DNA of 64,000 nt from an uncultured Ruminococcus sp. (GTDB lineage Bacteria > Bacillota > Clostridia > Oscillospirales > Ruminococcaceae). The translations under genes and the position numbers were made by a program. Positions 15,975 through 23,751 of the stretch are shown piece after piece (within the stretch, counting starts at the first letter, position 1; each line of letters opens with the position of its first letter). Where the stretch lies: assembly GCA_900538575.1 (NCBI GenBank), contig UPZA01000007.1, positions 62,001 through 126,000 of the forward strand, given 5' to 3'. The notes below the pieces were generated by a model. That model was not told the origin of the DNA. It did not search any database and saw only the letters and a program-made list of their open reading frames with translations.

Positions 15975-16616
15975 CTACTTAGAAATCTTCATCGCCTCCT
16001 TTTTCAGATTTGCTCTTTCAAAATAACAGGTTTTCTCTTTCGGTTTGGCGTTTTTCTTGGCTTCTATAGCCGCTTGATTGAGTTCCTCAGTAAGCGTTTT
16101 GAGCCTTGATTCTTTATTGGCAAGCTCCTGTTCCTGCGAAAACGGCTCGGCAACGATTTTTTGTGCTTCGGTAAAATCCACTCTCAGCTTGGAAAGGCTT
16201 GCGTTCACTTCATCAATATTGCGGTCAACGTTATAAAGCGTTCCTTCCAGTCTTTTCAGATTGTGTGCAAAGCTTTCAATCAGCTTTGCAATATGCGGAT
16301 ATTTTCCCTGCATTGTTGCAGTAACTCCACCTCCCATTGCCGGACTGTTCATCGTCACAGCCAGCGGAAAGCCTTGAAATTCGCCAATTTTAACGGACGT
16401 ATCAGCTTGCTTTATGGAAAGCACAGCGTCTTCAAAAGCCTTTGCGGCTTCTTTTCTGTCCGTGTATTCAGTTTCTCCAATGATGATTTTGAATACGGGC
16501 AGTTTCGTTTCCGTATCGATAGGAAGCTTTCGGAGCGTTTCTCTGTCAGTGTGTAAGTTGTCAAGTGCGGTTGTCAGAGATTTTTCCTTGTCAGGAAACG
16601 CTTTAGTAGTTTGCAA
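15975..16616 (-). pseudogene. C-terminal fragment of the large ICE SNF2 helicase/methylase-type protein
   Basis: About 213 residues that resemble the extreme C-terminus of the giant helicase-like proteins carried by Tn1549-type conjugative elements: a Lys/Glu-rich coiled coil (RLEGTLYNVDRNIDEVNASL, then LANKESRLKTLTEELNQ) and a Lys-rich end. There is no helicase motif. Just upstream on the same strand is a separate piece of the SNF2 core. So this is debris of an older conjugative element. Confidence 0.65.
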
Positions 16617-16636
16617 TTCTCGTTCTTTCCTTAAAC

Positions 16637-16807
16637 TTATTTACTTGTCGGAGCCAGTTCCCAATCCGTTTTCTGCTCTCCGAAAACCGTTATCCAGTTG
16701 TCAAAATGCTGTAATTCCTTGCTTTTGAGAAAGTCATATTCAAGGTAACGCATCATGGTGTGCAGCTCCGTTACACTATTGCTCAGCGGCGTGCCCGTAG
16801 CAGCGCC
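16637..16807 (-). pseudogene. SNF2 helicase core fragment
   Basis: Fifty-six codons containing GAATGTPLSNSVTELHTMMR and QHFDNWITVFGEQ. This is the ATGTP(L/I)SNS helicase motif and following block of the ICE helicase. It is closed by stops on both sides, so it is a relic of the same gene as the fragment at 15,975. Between 16,808 and 17,070 I see only AT-rich sequence with an imperfect inverted repeat. Confidence 0.75.
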
Positions 16808-17070
16808 TTAACAGTAAAAACATTTCAGTTTGGACAGTTGGTTTTGCAAATTTTATAATCAAAAAATACCATGAATTACTAATAATAAAGCAATTTATGG
16901 TGTTTCTTATAGCTTGATTCCATCATTCAACTAAGAATAAATATATCTATAAAAGGCAACTATATGATAAAAGCCATATCATAATACTTGGCAGTATGTC
17001 TTTTGTTGCAAGGAGTTGATCTATAGAAAAAATACAGTGTAAATCTTAATGTATAATATTTCATAATTTG

Positions 17071-17364
17071 CATTATAAGAAGTTTCCCGACGGTTAAGTA
17101 AAATGCATTGAAAATGAGATTCCCTTTGAACTTCCACAGGGGTAGGAGTGGACGAGGTTAGATGTTATTTTTTCTCATAATACTGGAAAAGCACTTAATT
17201 CAAAAAATCAAGTTGGCAATTCTTATACATATATTACAACATTGAATTTATATTGGAACAGATTTGAACTCACCGACTTAAAACAAATGTTATTTACAGA
17301 TGCTGAATTAGAAAAATGCACAGTTAAAAAGGGTGATTTGCTTGTTTGTGAGGGTGGTGATATA
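17071..17364 (+). pseudogene. Type I restriction specificity subunit (HsdS) fragment with two stops
   Basis: The frame reads KCIENEIPFELPQG-stop-EWTRL, then NSYTYITTLNLYW and KKGDLLVCEGGDI. These are typical of the start and middle of an HsdS target-recognition domain. Two in-frame stops are seen: TAA at 17095-17097, where related proteins have a short residue before VKCIE, and TAG at 17143-17145, where a Trp is usual (one base from TGG). The gene is cut off at about 17,364 by a join to an unrelated lipoprotein relic. Confidence 0.75.
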
Positions 17365-17466
17365 GTTTTGTCCTCCGGAGGTATGTGCTATTTCTCCACC
17401 GGAAGAACAAGCAGAAAGTGAAAAAATCAACAACCCTGCCATACAAACAGAGAAAATCCTTTTCAT
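17365..17466 (-). pseudogene. N-terminal fragment of a lipoprotein
   Basis: The ATG overlaps the stop of the C_GCAxxG_C_C gene in an ATGA. The frame encodes a lipoprotein signal (KRIFSVCMAGLLIF, lipobox LSAC) and then runs into the HsdS relic on the opposite strand. The rest of the gene is lost, so a deletion joined the two. Confidence 0.6.
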
Positions 17467-17897
17467 CCTGCCACCGCCTTCTTATCCTTCGCTGCTTCCT
17501 CCACCAGCACTTTATGAACCACCAACACCGCATCTTTTACCTTCATTCCGCACTGGAAAGCCTTCGGCGCGTTCCCATGCAGGATTTCCCTGCAACGGAT
17601 AGAACCATACTCCTGTTCATAGATTTCAGCGGCGCGGCGGATCGCCTTGTAAGTTTTTCCCTTGCTTTTCCCATCCATGCTGCCACTGCTGGTGTAGAAG
17701 CTGATGACGGCGGCAGCGGCGCTGAATGCGCCGCATACCTCCTGCATAGCGCCAAACCCGCCGCCAAAACCCTCCATGATTTTGTAAGCGGTCGTTTCAT
17801 CCAGCCCCATATCATGGGCAAAGGCGCAGAATACAGCCTGGGAACAGGTGCAGCCGTTTTTATATGCCTGTCCTGCCAGTTTCAACTTTTCGTCCAT
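17463..17897 (-). CDS. C_GCAxxG_C_C family redox-type protein
   Basis: A 144-residue protein with the cysteine pattern NGCTCSQAVFCAF followed by EGFGGGFG, EVCGAFSAA and RCREILHG, which define the C_GCAxxG_C_C family. These proteins are thought to bind a metal or take part in redox reactions, often beside dehydrogenases. The ATG at 17897 follows GAGGGGA. It lies 17 bases after the alcohol dehydrogenase gene on the same strand, so they are probably one operon. Confidence 0.85.
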   Translation of the reverse strand: MDEKLKLAGQAYKNGCTCSQAVFCAFAHDMGLDETTAYKIMEGFGGGFGAMQEVCGAFSAAAAVISFYTSSGSMDGKSKGKTYKAIRRAAEIYEQEYGSIRCREILHGNAPKAFQCGMKVKDAVLVVHKVLVEEAAKDKKAVAG

Positions 17898-17913
17898 TTT
17901 TATTCCCCTCGCC

Positions 17914-19077
17914 TTATTGGAAAGACTTTTCGTAAATCTCAAGATAATCTTCATTGGAAAGCGTCAGCGGATCAGCGGTAATATCTCCGCCCAATACCTC
18001 ATGGATGCGCTTCGGATACAGTTTCATTTCTTCTCTGGTAATACCGGCCTCGCTCATTTTCAGATCAGCGCAGCCGATAGATTCCAGCAAAGTATCAAGA
18101 GCGCGGATAAAGTCCTTGCCGGAAGTGGGATTTTCCACTCCCATAGCCTTTGCCATCTTAATCATCGGTTCTTCGGCCGCCTTGCGTTCCGCAAAGAAAT
18201 CGTAATAAGCATGAGCAATCATAATCAGACCGGCGCCGTGAACCAGGTCTTCATGGTAGCTGCCCATCACGTGTTCCATCGTGTGGGCTGAGGTACAATT
18301 CATGTAATAACCCGCCAGCGTATTAGCAATCGCCATGTAATAACGGGCCTCTTTGTTACTTCCGTCCTTGTAAGCGACAGGAAGGTATTTTGCGATCAGC
18401 TCTATGGTCTTTAACGCAAACATTTCCGCCACAATATGCTCATTTTTGTTGATAACGCTCTCCGAAGCATGGAAGAAGGCGTCCATACCTTGATAGGCCG
18501 TAAACTTCGGCGGCACGCTCATCATCAGGTCAGGGTCAACCACAGAAATGGTCGGGAACATGGAGGGGAAGAAAATACCGGTCTTTTCTTTTGTGGCGTC
18601 GTTGGAAATCACGGCGGCAATATCCACCTCGCTTCCGGTACCGGCAGAAGTAGTAATCGCCACAATAGGGATTGCGTCAAATTCCGGCGTCTTTTTTCCG
18701 CCCTGACTGCTGAGAGAGTAATCCCAAATATCGCCGGCGTTGACCGCCATAAGGGCAATACATTTCGCACAGTCCATCACCGAACCGCCTCCCAAGGCAA
18801 CCACAAAATCACAGGCGTTTTCTTTGACTGCTCTTGCCCCATCCATGACATTTTCGCGGGTAGGGTTGGGACGGATTTCATCAAACAGTGTGTGTTCTAC
18901 GCTAGCAAGCTCCAGTTCTTTTTCGGTGCGGGCAAGATAACCGTATTTCTTGGCCGATTGTCCGTTTGACGTGATAATCAACGCCTTTTTGCCGGGCAGC
19001 TTCTGCTCATGCAGATGTGCGAGTTGTCCTGCTCCAAACATCACATGGGTTGGCATGTTAAAAATAAAGTTTTTCAT
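17914..19077 (-). CDS. Iron-containing alcohol dehydrogenase (BDH-like)
   Basis: A 387-residue group III dehydrogenase. It has the NAD(P)-binding GGGSVMDCAK motif near residue 94, TTSAGTGSE, and metal-site residues in QGMDAFFHASE and HTMEHVMGSYHEDLVHGAG. The family reduces aldehydes or alcohols such as butyraldehyde with NAD(P)H. The ATG at 19077 is placed after GGAGGTTATCAAG. It sits divergent from an AraC regulator and an SDR relic, and likely forms an operon with the following cysteine-rich protein. The substrate is unknown. Confidence 0.92.
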   Translation of the reverse strand: MKNFIFNMPTHVMFGAGQLAHLHEQKLPGKKALIITSNGQSAKKYGYLARTEKELELASVEHTLFDEIRPNPTRENVMDGARAVKENACDFVVALGGGSVMDCAKCIALMAVNAGDIWDYSLSSQGGKKTPEFDAIPIVAITTSAGTGSEVDIAAVISNDATKEKTGIFFPSMFPTISVVDPDLMMSVPPKFTAYQGMDAFFHASESVINKNEHIVAEMFALKTIELIAKYLPVAYKDGSNKEARYYMAIANTLAGYYMNCTSAHTMEHVMGSYHEDLVHGAGLIMIAHAYYDFFAERKAAEEPMIKMAKAMGVENPTSGKDFIRALDTLLESIGCADLKMSEAGITREEMKLYPKRIHEVLGGDITADPLTLSNEDYLEIYEKSFQ

Positions 19078-19239
19078 CTTGATAACCTCCATACAATCTT
19101 TTCAGAATTCGGAATACAGTCTCAATTCCTATTACAAAGTATAACATCTTCTTATTCGAAAATCAGCGCTAAATCTTAATAAATACTATGGCTTTTTCTA
19201 ACATAATGTGGTATAATGAAATAAAGGGAGGCTGATATC

Positions 19240-19410
19240 ATGTTTAAAAATAAAGTAGCGGTTATTACAGGCGGTTCCCTGGGTATCGGGAAATGTATTG
19301 CCGAAGAATTTAAGTAAAGTGGGGCTTCTGTCTGCATCATTGACAAACAGTCAAACGGCTATTTCACCGGTGATTTTGGCTGGGTATTGAACGGGGAGGA
19401 TAAGCAATGA
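19240..19410 (+). pseudogene. Short-chain dehydrogenase remnant with internal stop and deletion
   Basis: The frame begins with the Rossmann motif TGGSLGIGK, meets a TAA at 19315-19317, continues (GASVCIIDKQ) and then jumps to a typical SDR C-terminus (GDFGWVLN) before stopping. Nearly 200 residues are missing. The stop overlaps the AraC start in ATGA, so the original pair was an SDR-AraC operon. Confidence 0.8.
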
Positions 19411-20348
19411 TTCCAACTTTAGAGACGGCGATAGAAAACCTAGGAGAACAGTTTGCAAGACGAAACTGGAGTTACCTTGATGTTCCGGCCGGAAGCCCTA
19501 TGGAGAAATCCTATGCCTGGCCTGGTCCGCCGGAAGAAAATATTATGATCTGCGTCCACAAAGGACCGGATATTCATGAGATGTTTCACCGTCAGGATTT
19601 TTTCTTCTTTAATTTCGCCTATTCCGGTGATTATGGGGCGTTGAGTTATCAATACGACAACCACATTACCATTCGGGAAAATGAATGCTATATTGGTCAG
19701 CCCTTTGCCGGATATGCCCTCTATGCCCATAGTAAGCAGGAAATCATCATCATTGGTATTCTGATTCAGAAGGAAGCATTTTTCAAAACGTTTCTTCCTG
19801 TACTGTCCGCGGATACAAAGCTGTTCCACTTTTTTCTCGATCCACAGACCTATAAATACTCCGAAGAATTTATCCATCTTCATTTTGACGACTCCTGTTC
19901 TATCCGCACTCTTTTGGAAATGATGGTAATGGAATACGCGAATCCCCAGGAAGATACACAGGCAATCCTCCAACCTATGGTACTGACGCTTTTAATGATG
20001 GTGGCAAGGCAGTATAAGCGGTCTATTCCGGTTTCCACAAACGAAAGGTTATCCGATAAGATTGTCCGTTATATGGGCGAGCATTCCGATGTTGTGACTT
20101 TGAAGGATATAGCGAAGCATTTTTCGTACCATCCCAACTATATTTCTACGCTTCTGCACAAAGAAATCGGGAAGTCCTTTTCAGAAATTCTTTTGGAACA
20201 GCGGATGGACCGGGCGGTCAGTCTGCTGAAAGGCACGAATCTTTCCATAGAAGAAATCGCCGCCATACTGGGTTACAATAACAGCAGCAATTTCTATAAG
20301 GCGTTCCGTGAATACTATCATCAGTCGCCACGAGAATTTGTTAAATGA
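19407..20348 (+). CDS. AraC-family transcriptional regulator
   Basis: A 313-residue regulator with an N-terminal cupin-like sensing domain (residues about 40-130) and two C-terminal helix-turn-helix motifs (about 215-313; VTLKDIAKHFSYHPNYISTL and LSIEEIAAILGYNNSSNFYK, ending SPREFVK). It lies just downstream of the SDR relic and divergent from the alcohol dehydrogenase operon, which it probably controls. Confidence 0.92.
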   Translation: MIPTLETAIENLGEQFARRNWSYLDVPAGSPMEKSYAWPGPPEENIMICVHKGPDIHEMFHRQDFFFFNFAYSGDYGALSYQYDNHITIRENECYIGQPFAGYALYAHSKQEIIIIGILIQKEAFFKTFLPVLSADTKLFHFFLDPQTYKYSEEFIHLHFDDSCSIRTLLEMMVMEYANPQEDTQAILQPMVLTLLMMVARQYKRSIPVSTNERLSDKIVRYMGEHSDVVTLKDIAKHFSYHPNYISTLLHKEIGKSFSEILLEQRMDRAVSLLKGTNLSIEEIAAILGYNNSSNFYKAFREYYHQSPREFVK

Positions 20349-20397
20349 AAAGAACATGCGCTCCGCCTGATAATCTCTACCTCTGCCAAATGCTCAT

Positions 20398-20512
20398 TCA
20401 GATTTCCGACAGTGTCTTTGCCGCTGTCAAAACTGTCAGTTCCGCATAGCTGTCCTCGGTGTAGATTTCTCCGCTTATCAATTCAGCTTCTGCGATTTTG
20501 CCTTTGCAATAT
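20398..20512 (-). pseudogene. FIVAR-like repeat fragment
   Basis: A short frame with IAEAELISGEIYTEDSYAEL and a stop. The YT-x-SY-x-x-L pattern is that of FIVAR-type cell-surface repeats. No start or neighbouring domain survives. The call is tentative. Confidence 0.35.
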
Positions 20513-20579
20513 CATTTTTATAATGAAAAATTTTGTATTCTTCATATGCGTTTACCCCCGAATCAAAATTTTACTAATA

Positions 20580-22442
20580 TCACATGATTATCTCCGGCTT
20601 ATATTCCTCCAGCCAGTATTCAAATTGGAGCATATACGCCGTAAGCTGGACCGCTGTCATAAGCTGTCCGAACCAAGGCTTTCCGTATTCATTCGGAGCC
20701 TTGAGAAATTTCATTACCTTCCTGCCGTCAACAAATTCGTTTATCGGATTATTTTTGTTGTTCACTATACCTGTAAGTCTTTCGGAAAGTATTTTTTCAT
20801 AAGCGGGATTATAGGTTTTAGGGTACGGGCTTTTTTTGCGGTATAGCAGTTCATGGGGAACAATGTCCTTAAAAGCGTCGCGAAGAAGCGATTTTTCAAC
20901 GCCGTTTCTGCGTTTCATCTCCCACGGAACATTGAACACATATTCCATAATTCTGTGGTCGGCAAAGGGTACTCTCGCCTCTAGCCCGGAATACATACTG
21001 GTTCTGTCCATTCGGTCAAGAAGAGTCTGCATAAACCATTTTATGTTTAGATACGTTATCTCTCTTCGCCTTTTTTCTTCCTGAGATTCACCCTCCAAAA
21101 TCGGCGCCTGCTTTACGGATTCAATGTATCTTTTACTTACATATTCTTCTAAATCAAGTTTTTTTATAAAATCATCATGCAAAAGACACTGCCTTACTGA
21201 AATATTTTTAGACCACGGAAAGCCGTTCCCCATAAGCAGATCCTCACGATAAAACCACGGATAACCGCCGAAAATCTCGTCGGCACATTCTCCTGTAAGA
21301 GCAACCTTATTCTTCTCTTTCACAAGACTGCAAAAATACAGCATAGAGGCGTCTACGTCAGCCATGCCGGGTAAATCCTTTACTTTCATGGCGTCAAAAA
21401 GCAAGTCCGCAAGATTTTCCTCATCACATTCAAGATAGGTATGGTTTGTGTTTATGTGACCAAGCATAATGTCTACATAAGGTCTGTCGCGCTCAGGCTG
21501 AAAGCTGTTTGAGGTAAAATATTTGTCATTGCCGGAAAAATCGAATGAAAATGTATTTAGCTTTCCGCCAGACTTTTTCATATAAGACGCCGAAACAGCA
21601 GTAACTATACTCGAATCAATTCCGCCTGAAAGAAAGCTGCAAACCGGGACGTCCGACACCATTTGACTTGTTATCGCGTCCCTCACAAGATAAGAAACCT
21701 TGTCAACCGTTTCAGCGTAGCTGTCTTTATGAACCTTACTTTTCAAGTCCCAGTATTTATGTAACGTCAAGCCGCTTTCAGAAAATACAGCAAAATGCCC
21801 CGGTACTATTTCTGAAACATCGTCGAAAACTCCGCAGCCATGAGTTCTTGCCGGACCTACGCCGAATATTTCACGGAATCCGTTTATGCTTATACGAGGT
21901 TTAATATCAGGATGCGCAAACAGTCCCTTTATCTCGGAGGCAAAAATCAGTTCGCCGTTTTGCACTGTGTAAAAAAGCGGTTTTACACCCGCCCTATCCC
22001 TTGCAAGCATGAGGGTATTATTTCCGCCGTCCCAAATCGCAAAGGCAAATATACCGTTCAGATAGTCAACGCACCGCGTACCATACTGCATATACAAAAG
22101 CAATATTACCTCTGTGTCACAAGTGGTTTCAAATTTATATCCCAGCGATTTCAGGCGGAGTGTAAGCTCGCCGGTGTTGTAGATCTCTCCGTTAAATACT
22201 ATTATGTACTCTGCGCCATCGCGCGATTTTATCATAGGCTGAGCGCCGCCTGAGATGTCCCTAATGGAAAGCCGCGTATGACTGAATCCAACGTTTCTTC
22301 TCAGACATTCGCCCGTCTGGTCATTTCCTCTGTACGCAAATGATTGTCTCATCTTTTTTAATATATCAATACGGCTTTTAAAGTAATTTTCAATAGCTGT
22401 GTAATCCTTATCAAAACTGCTGAATCCGGCTATTCCACACAT
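20580..22442 (-). CDS. asnB: Asparagine synthetase, glutamine-hydrolysing
   Basis: A 620-residue enzyme that makes asparagine from aspartate, ATP and glutamine. It starts MCGIAGF, giving the N-terminal catalytic Cys after Met removal, and has a class II glutaminase domain (1 to about 190; YRGNDQTG, FNGEIYN) followed by the synthetase domain with the PP-loop SFLSGGIDSS near residue 257 and later ALTGECADEIFGGY. The ATG at 22442 follows GGAGGGATAAAT. It is an ordinary housekeeping gene, intact from end to end. Confidence 0.95.
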   Translation of the reverse strand: MCGIAGFSSFDKDYTAIENYFKSRIDILKKMRQSFAYRGNDQTGECLRRNVGFSHTRLSIRDISGGAQPMIKSRDGAEYIIVFNGEIYNTGELTLRLKSLGYKFETTCDTEVILLLYMQYGTRCVDYLNGIFAFAIWDGGNNTLMLARDRAGVKPLFYTVQNGELIFASEIKGLFAHPDIKPRISINGFREIFGVGPARTHGCGVFDDVSEIVPGHFAVFSESGLTLHKYWDLKSKVHKDSYAETVDKVSYLVRDAITSQMVSDVPVCSFLSGGIDSSIVTAVSASYMKKSGGKLNTFSFDFSGNDKYFTSNSFQPERDRPYVDIMLGHINTNHTYLECDEENLADLLFDAMKVKDLPGMADVDASMLYFCSLVKEKNKVALTGECADEIFGGYPWFYREDLLMGNGFPWSKNISVRQCLLHDDFIKKLDLEEYVSKRYIESVKQAPILEGESQEEKRRREITYLNIKWFMQTLLDRMDRTSMYSGLEARVPFADHRIMEYVFNVPWEMKRRNGVEKSLLRDAFKDIVPHELLYRKKSPYPKTYNPAYEKILSERLTGIVNNKNNPINEFVDGRKVMKFLKAPNEYGKPWFGQLMTAVQLTAYMLQFEYWLEEYKPEIIM

Positions 22443-22576
22443 ATTTATCCCTCCAAAATAATACTGAATCATATTGATTCCATGAATTATTATATGTGCG
22501 GAGAGAGAAAAAGTTCAAATCAATTTTACTATTTTAACAACCTTCCGGCATACGTTTCCAACCTCAAACCTGACAT

Positions 22577-22711
22577 TCATTCAGCGTATATGTTTACTAA
22601 AATCCAATCTTTATTATTTTGCATATATTTTCCATAATAAACTTTTCTGCGCTCCTGATCTTCGGGATCTGAGCTTACTGGACAATAAGTTGCTGCTTTT
22701 AATTTTTGCAT
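22577..22711 (-). pseudogene. Serine recombinase N-terminal remnant
   Basis: Forty-four codons reading KAATYCPVSSDPEDQE, then YYGKYMQNNKDW and IYAE. This matches the catalytic start of large serine recombinases (usually YxRVSTDxEEQ), with the conserved Arg replaced by Pro and a short internal deletion. It is a dead trace of another integration event. Confidence 0.7.
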
Positions 22712-22739
22712 TACAATTTCCTACTTTTTAATAAAAATA

Positions 22740-22777
22740 AACGAGAGTTCAACTTATAGGATTTGAACTCTCGTTTT
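22740..22777. terminator. Strong terminator left of the tRNA-Leu fragment
   Basis: A 13-bp perfect stem (22740-22752 with 22763-22775) followed by TT and further Ts; probably the boundary terminator of the chromosomal tRNA-Leu unit or its neighbour. Confidence 0.8.
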
Positions 22778-22843
22778 TTGTGGTTTTCGAATAACAAAAA
22801 GCTGCATTTTTGTGCAATTTACACTAAAATGCAACTTTCAATT

Positions 22844-22898
22844 TGGTGCCGGTGGCGGGGGTCGAACCCGCACTCTGTTGCCAGAACGGGATTTTGAG
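22844..22898 (-). other. 3' fragment of tRNA-Leu (left attachment site of the ICE)
   Basis: On the minus strand the sequence runs from anticodon loop CTCAAAA (CAA) through TCCC, a variable arm, the T-arm GCGGGTTCGACCCCCGC and acceptor CACCGGCACCA. The 5' half is missing: the bases before the loop do not pair with TCCC. It marks the left end of the conjugative element. The intact tRNA should be at the other end, past the integrase outside the window. As with the tRNA-fMet fragment, homology starts at the anticodon loop. Confidence 0.8.
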
Positions 22899-22930
22899 TT
22901 TTACCATACGCTCTGTAACCGAACCCATTT

Positions 22931-22950
22931 AGCGGAACTTAACGGAACTT
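22931..22950 (+). repeat. Tandem decamers near the left end (possible integrase arm sites)
   Basis: Two adjacent copies of (A)(G/A)CGGAACTT lie 33 bases inside the tRNA fragment. Tyrosine integrases bind short direct repeats near element ends. From 22,951 to 23,154 there is no credible gene, only a doubled GGAGGGAC motif near 23,066-23,085. Confidence 0.45.
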
Positions 22951-23154
22951 ATTATACTCAAAAAATGCCCTAAAATCAAGGGTTCTCGGCATCTCAATGT
23001 AAAAACTCCTTGTCATATCAAGGCTTTTAGCAACAGCCCGTTTTGAGAGCAAATTTGCACATCGGAGGGACATTGGAGGGACTTCCCTCCGTACTGGGCC
23101 AAATATTAGACACTTCAAACATAACAAGGGGCTCGACCCCGTGCAGTAACGATC

Positions 23155-23167
23155 TCTGCCATTGACA
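23155..23167 (+). repeat. 13-bp inverted repeat, left copy
   Basis: TCTGCCATTGACA recurs exactly, in reverse orientation, at 63608-63620 beside the integrase. It may be an integrase or excisionase site, or a shared promoter -35 (it contains TTGACA). Confidence 0.45.
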
Positions 23168-23197
23168 ATTTATTTCTTAGAAAAACAGGAGGACATT

Positions 23198-23671
23198 ATG
23201 CAGGAAAGATATAAACTTGAAATGGAACTAAAAAACTACCCCGATGTTGTGACAACAAAAGAACTTATGATTATGCTGGACGGTATTTGTGAAAACACGG
23301 CGCTGTCGTTACTTCGACAAGATAAAATCAAGCATTTTCGTATTGGAAATCAGTATCGTATTCCCAAAGTATGCGTGATTGATTTTATGCTGAGTGATGA
23401 ATACGCAGCTTTCAAAAAGAAAGTGGACTGCGCTCGTCATAAAAAATTTCAGGGCACGGAAGAACAGGGAAAGCAAAAGATTCTTTTTCTTTGCGAGAAA
23501 CCCCAAACGAGAAAGACTTTAATGTTTCTGTTAGATGTAAAAAGCAAAAAGACCTTTTTCCGGCTTTATCTGAAACCATTGTTGGAATCAGGAGAGCTTC
23601 AAATGACCCACCCGGAACAACCAAGTATTTCTACGCAGCAGTACATACGAACTCACCGAATAGAAAAGTAA
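23198..23671 (+). CDS. Excisionase-like HTH protein with extra winged-helix tail
   Basis: A 157-residue protein. Residues 1-70 resemble the excisionase at 63339 in the same element (YPDVV, a helix-turn-helix, then GNQYRIPK). Residues about 90-157 look like the winged-helix C-terminus found in Fic or AlbA-domain proteins (RKTLMFLLDVKSKKTFFRLY, then LKPLLESGELQMT). A chimera of the two is probable. The ATG at 23198 follows ACAGGAGGACATT. It may regulate the element's excision or the neighbouring operon. Confidence 0.65.
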   Translation: MQERYKLEMELKNYPDVVTTKELMIMLDGICENTALSLLRQDKIKHFRIGNQYRIPKVCVIDFMLSDEYAAFKKKVDCARHKKFQGTEEQGKQKILFLCEKPQTRKTLMFLLDVKSKKTFFRLYLKPLLESGELQMTHPEQPSISTQQYIRTHRIEK

Positions 23672-23751
23672 AATACATAGTCCCTACAAATTTTGCCGTT
23701 TATTCTGTAAAAAGACTAAGCGGCTTTTTATCTCAGTATACAACATAGAAT

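Noticed and set aside
22939..23127. 62-codon minus-strand frame at the left end of the ICE
   Set aside because: It has odd composition and no ribosome site, and it overlaps the region of probable integrase arm sites. No family resemblance.
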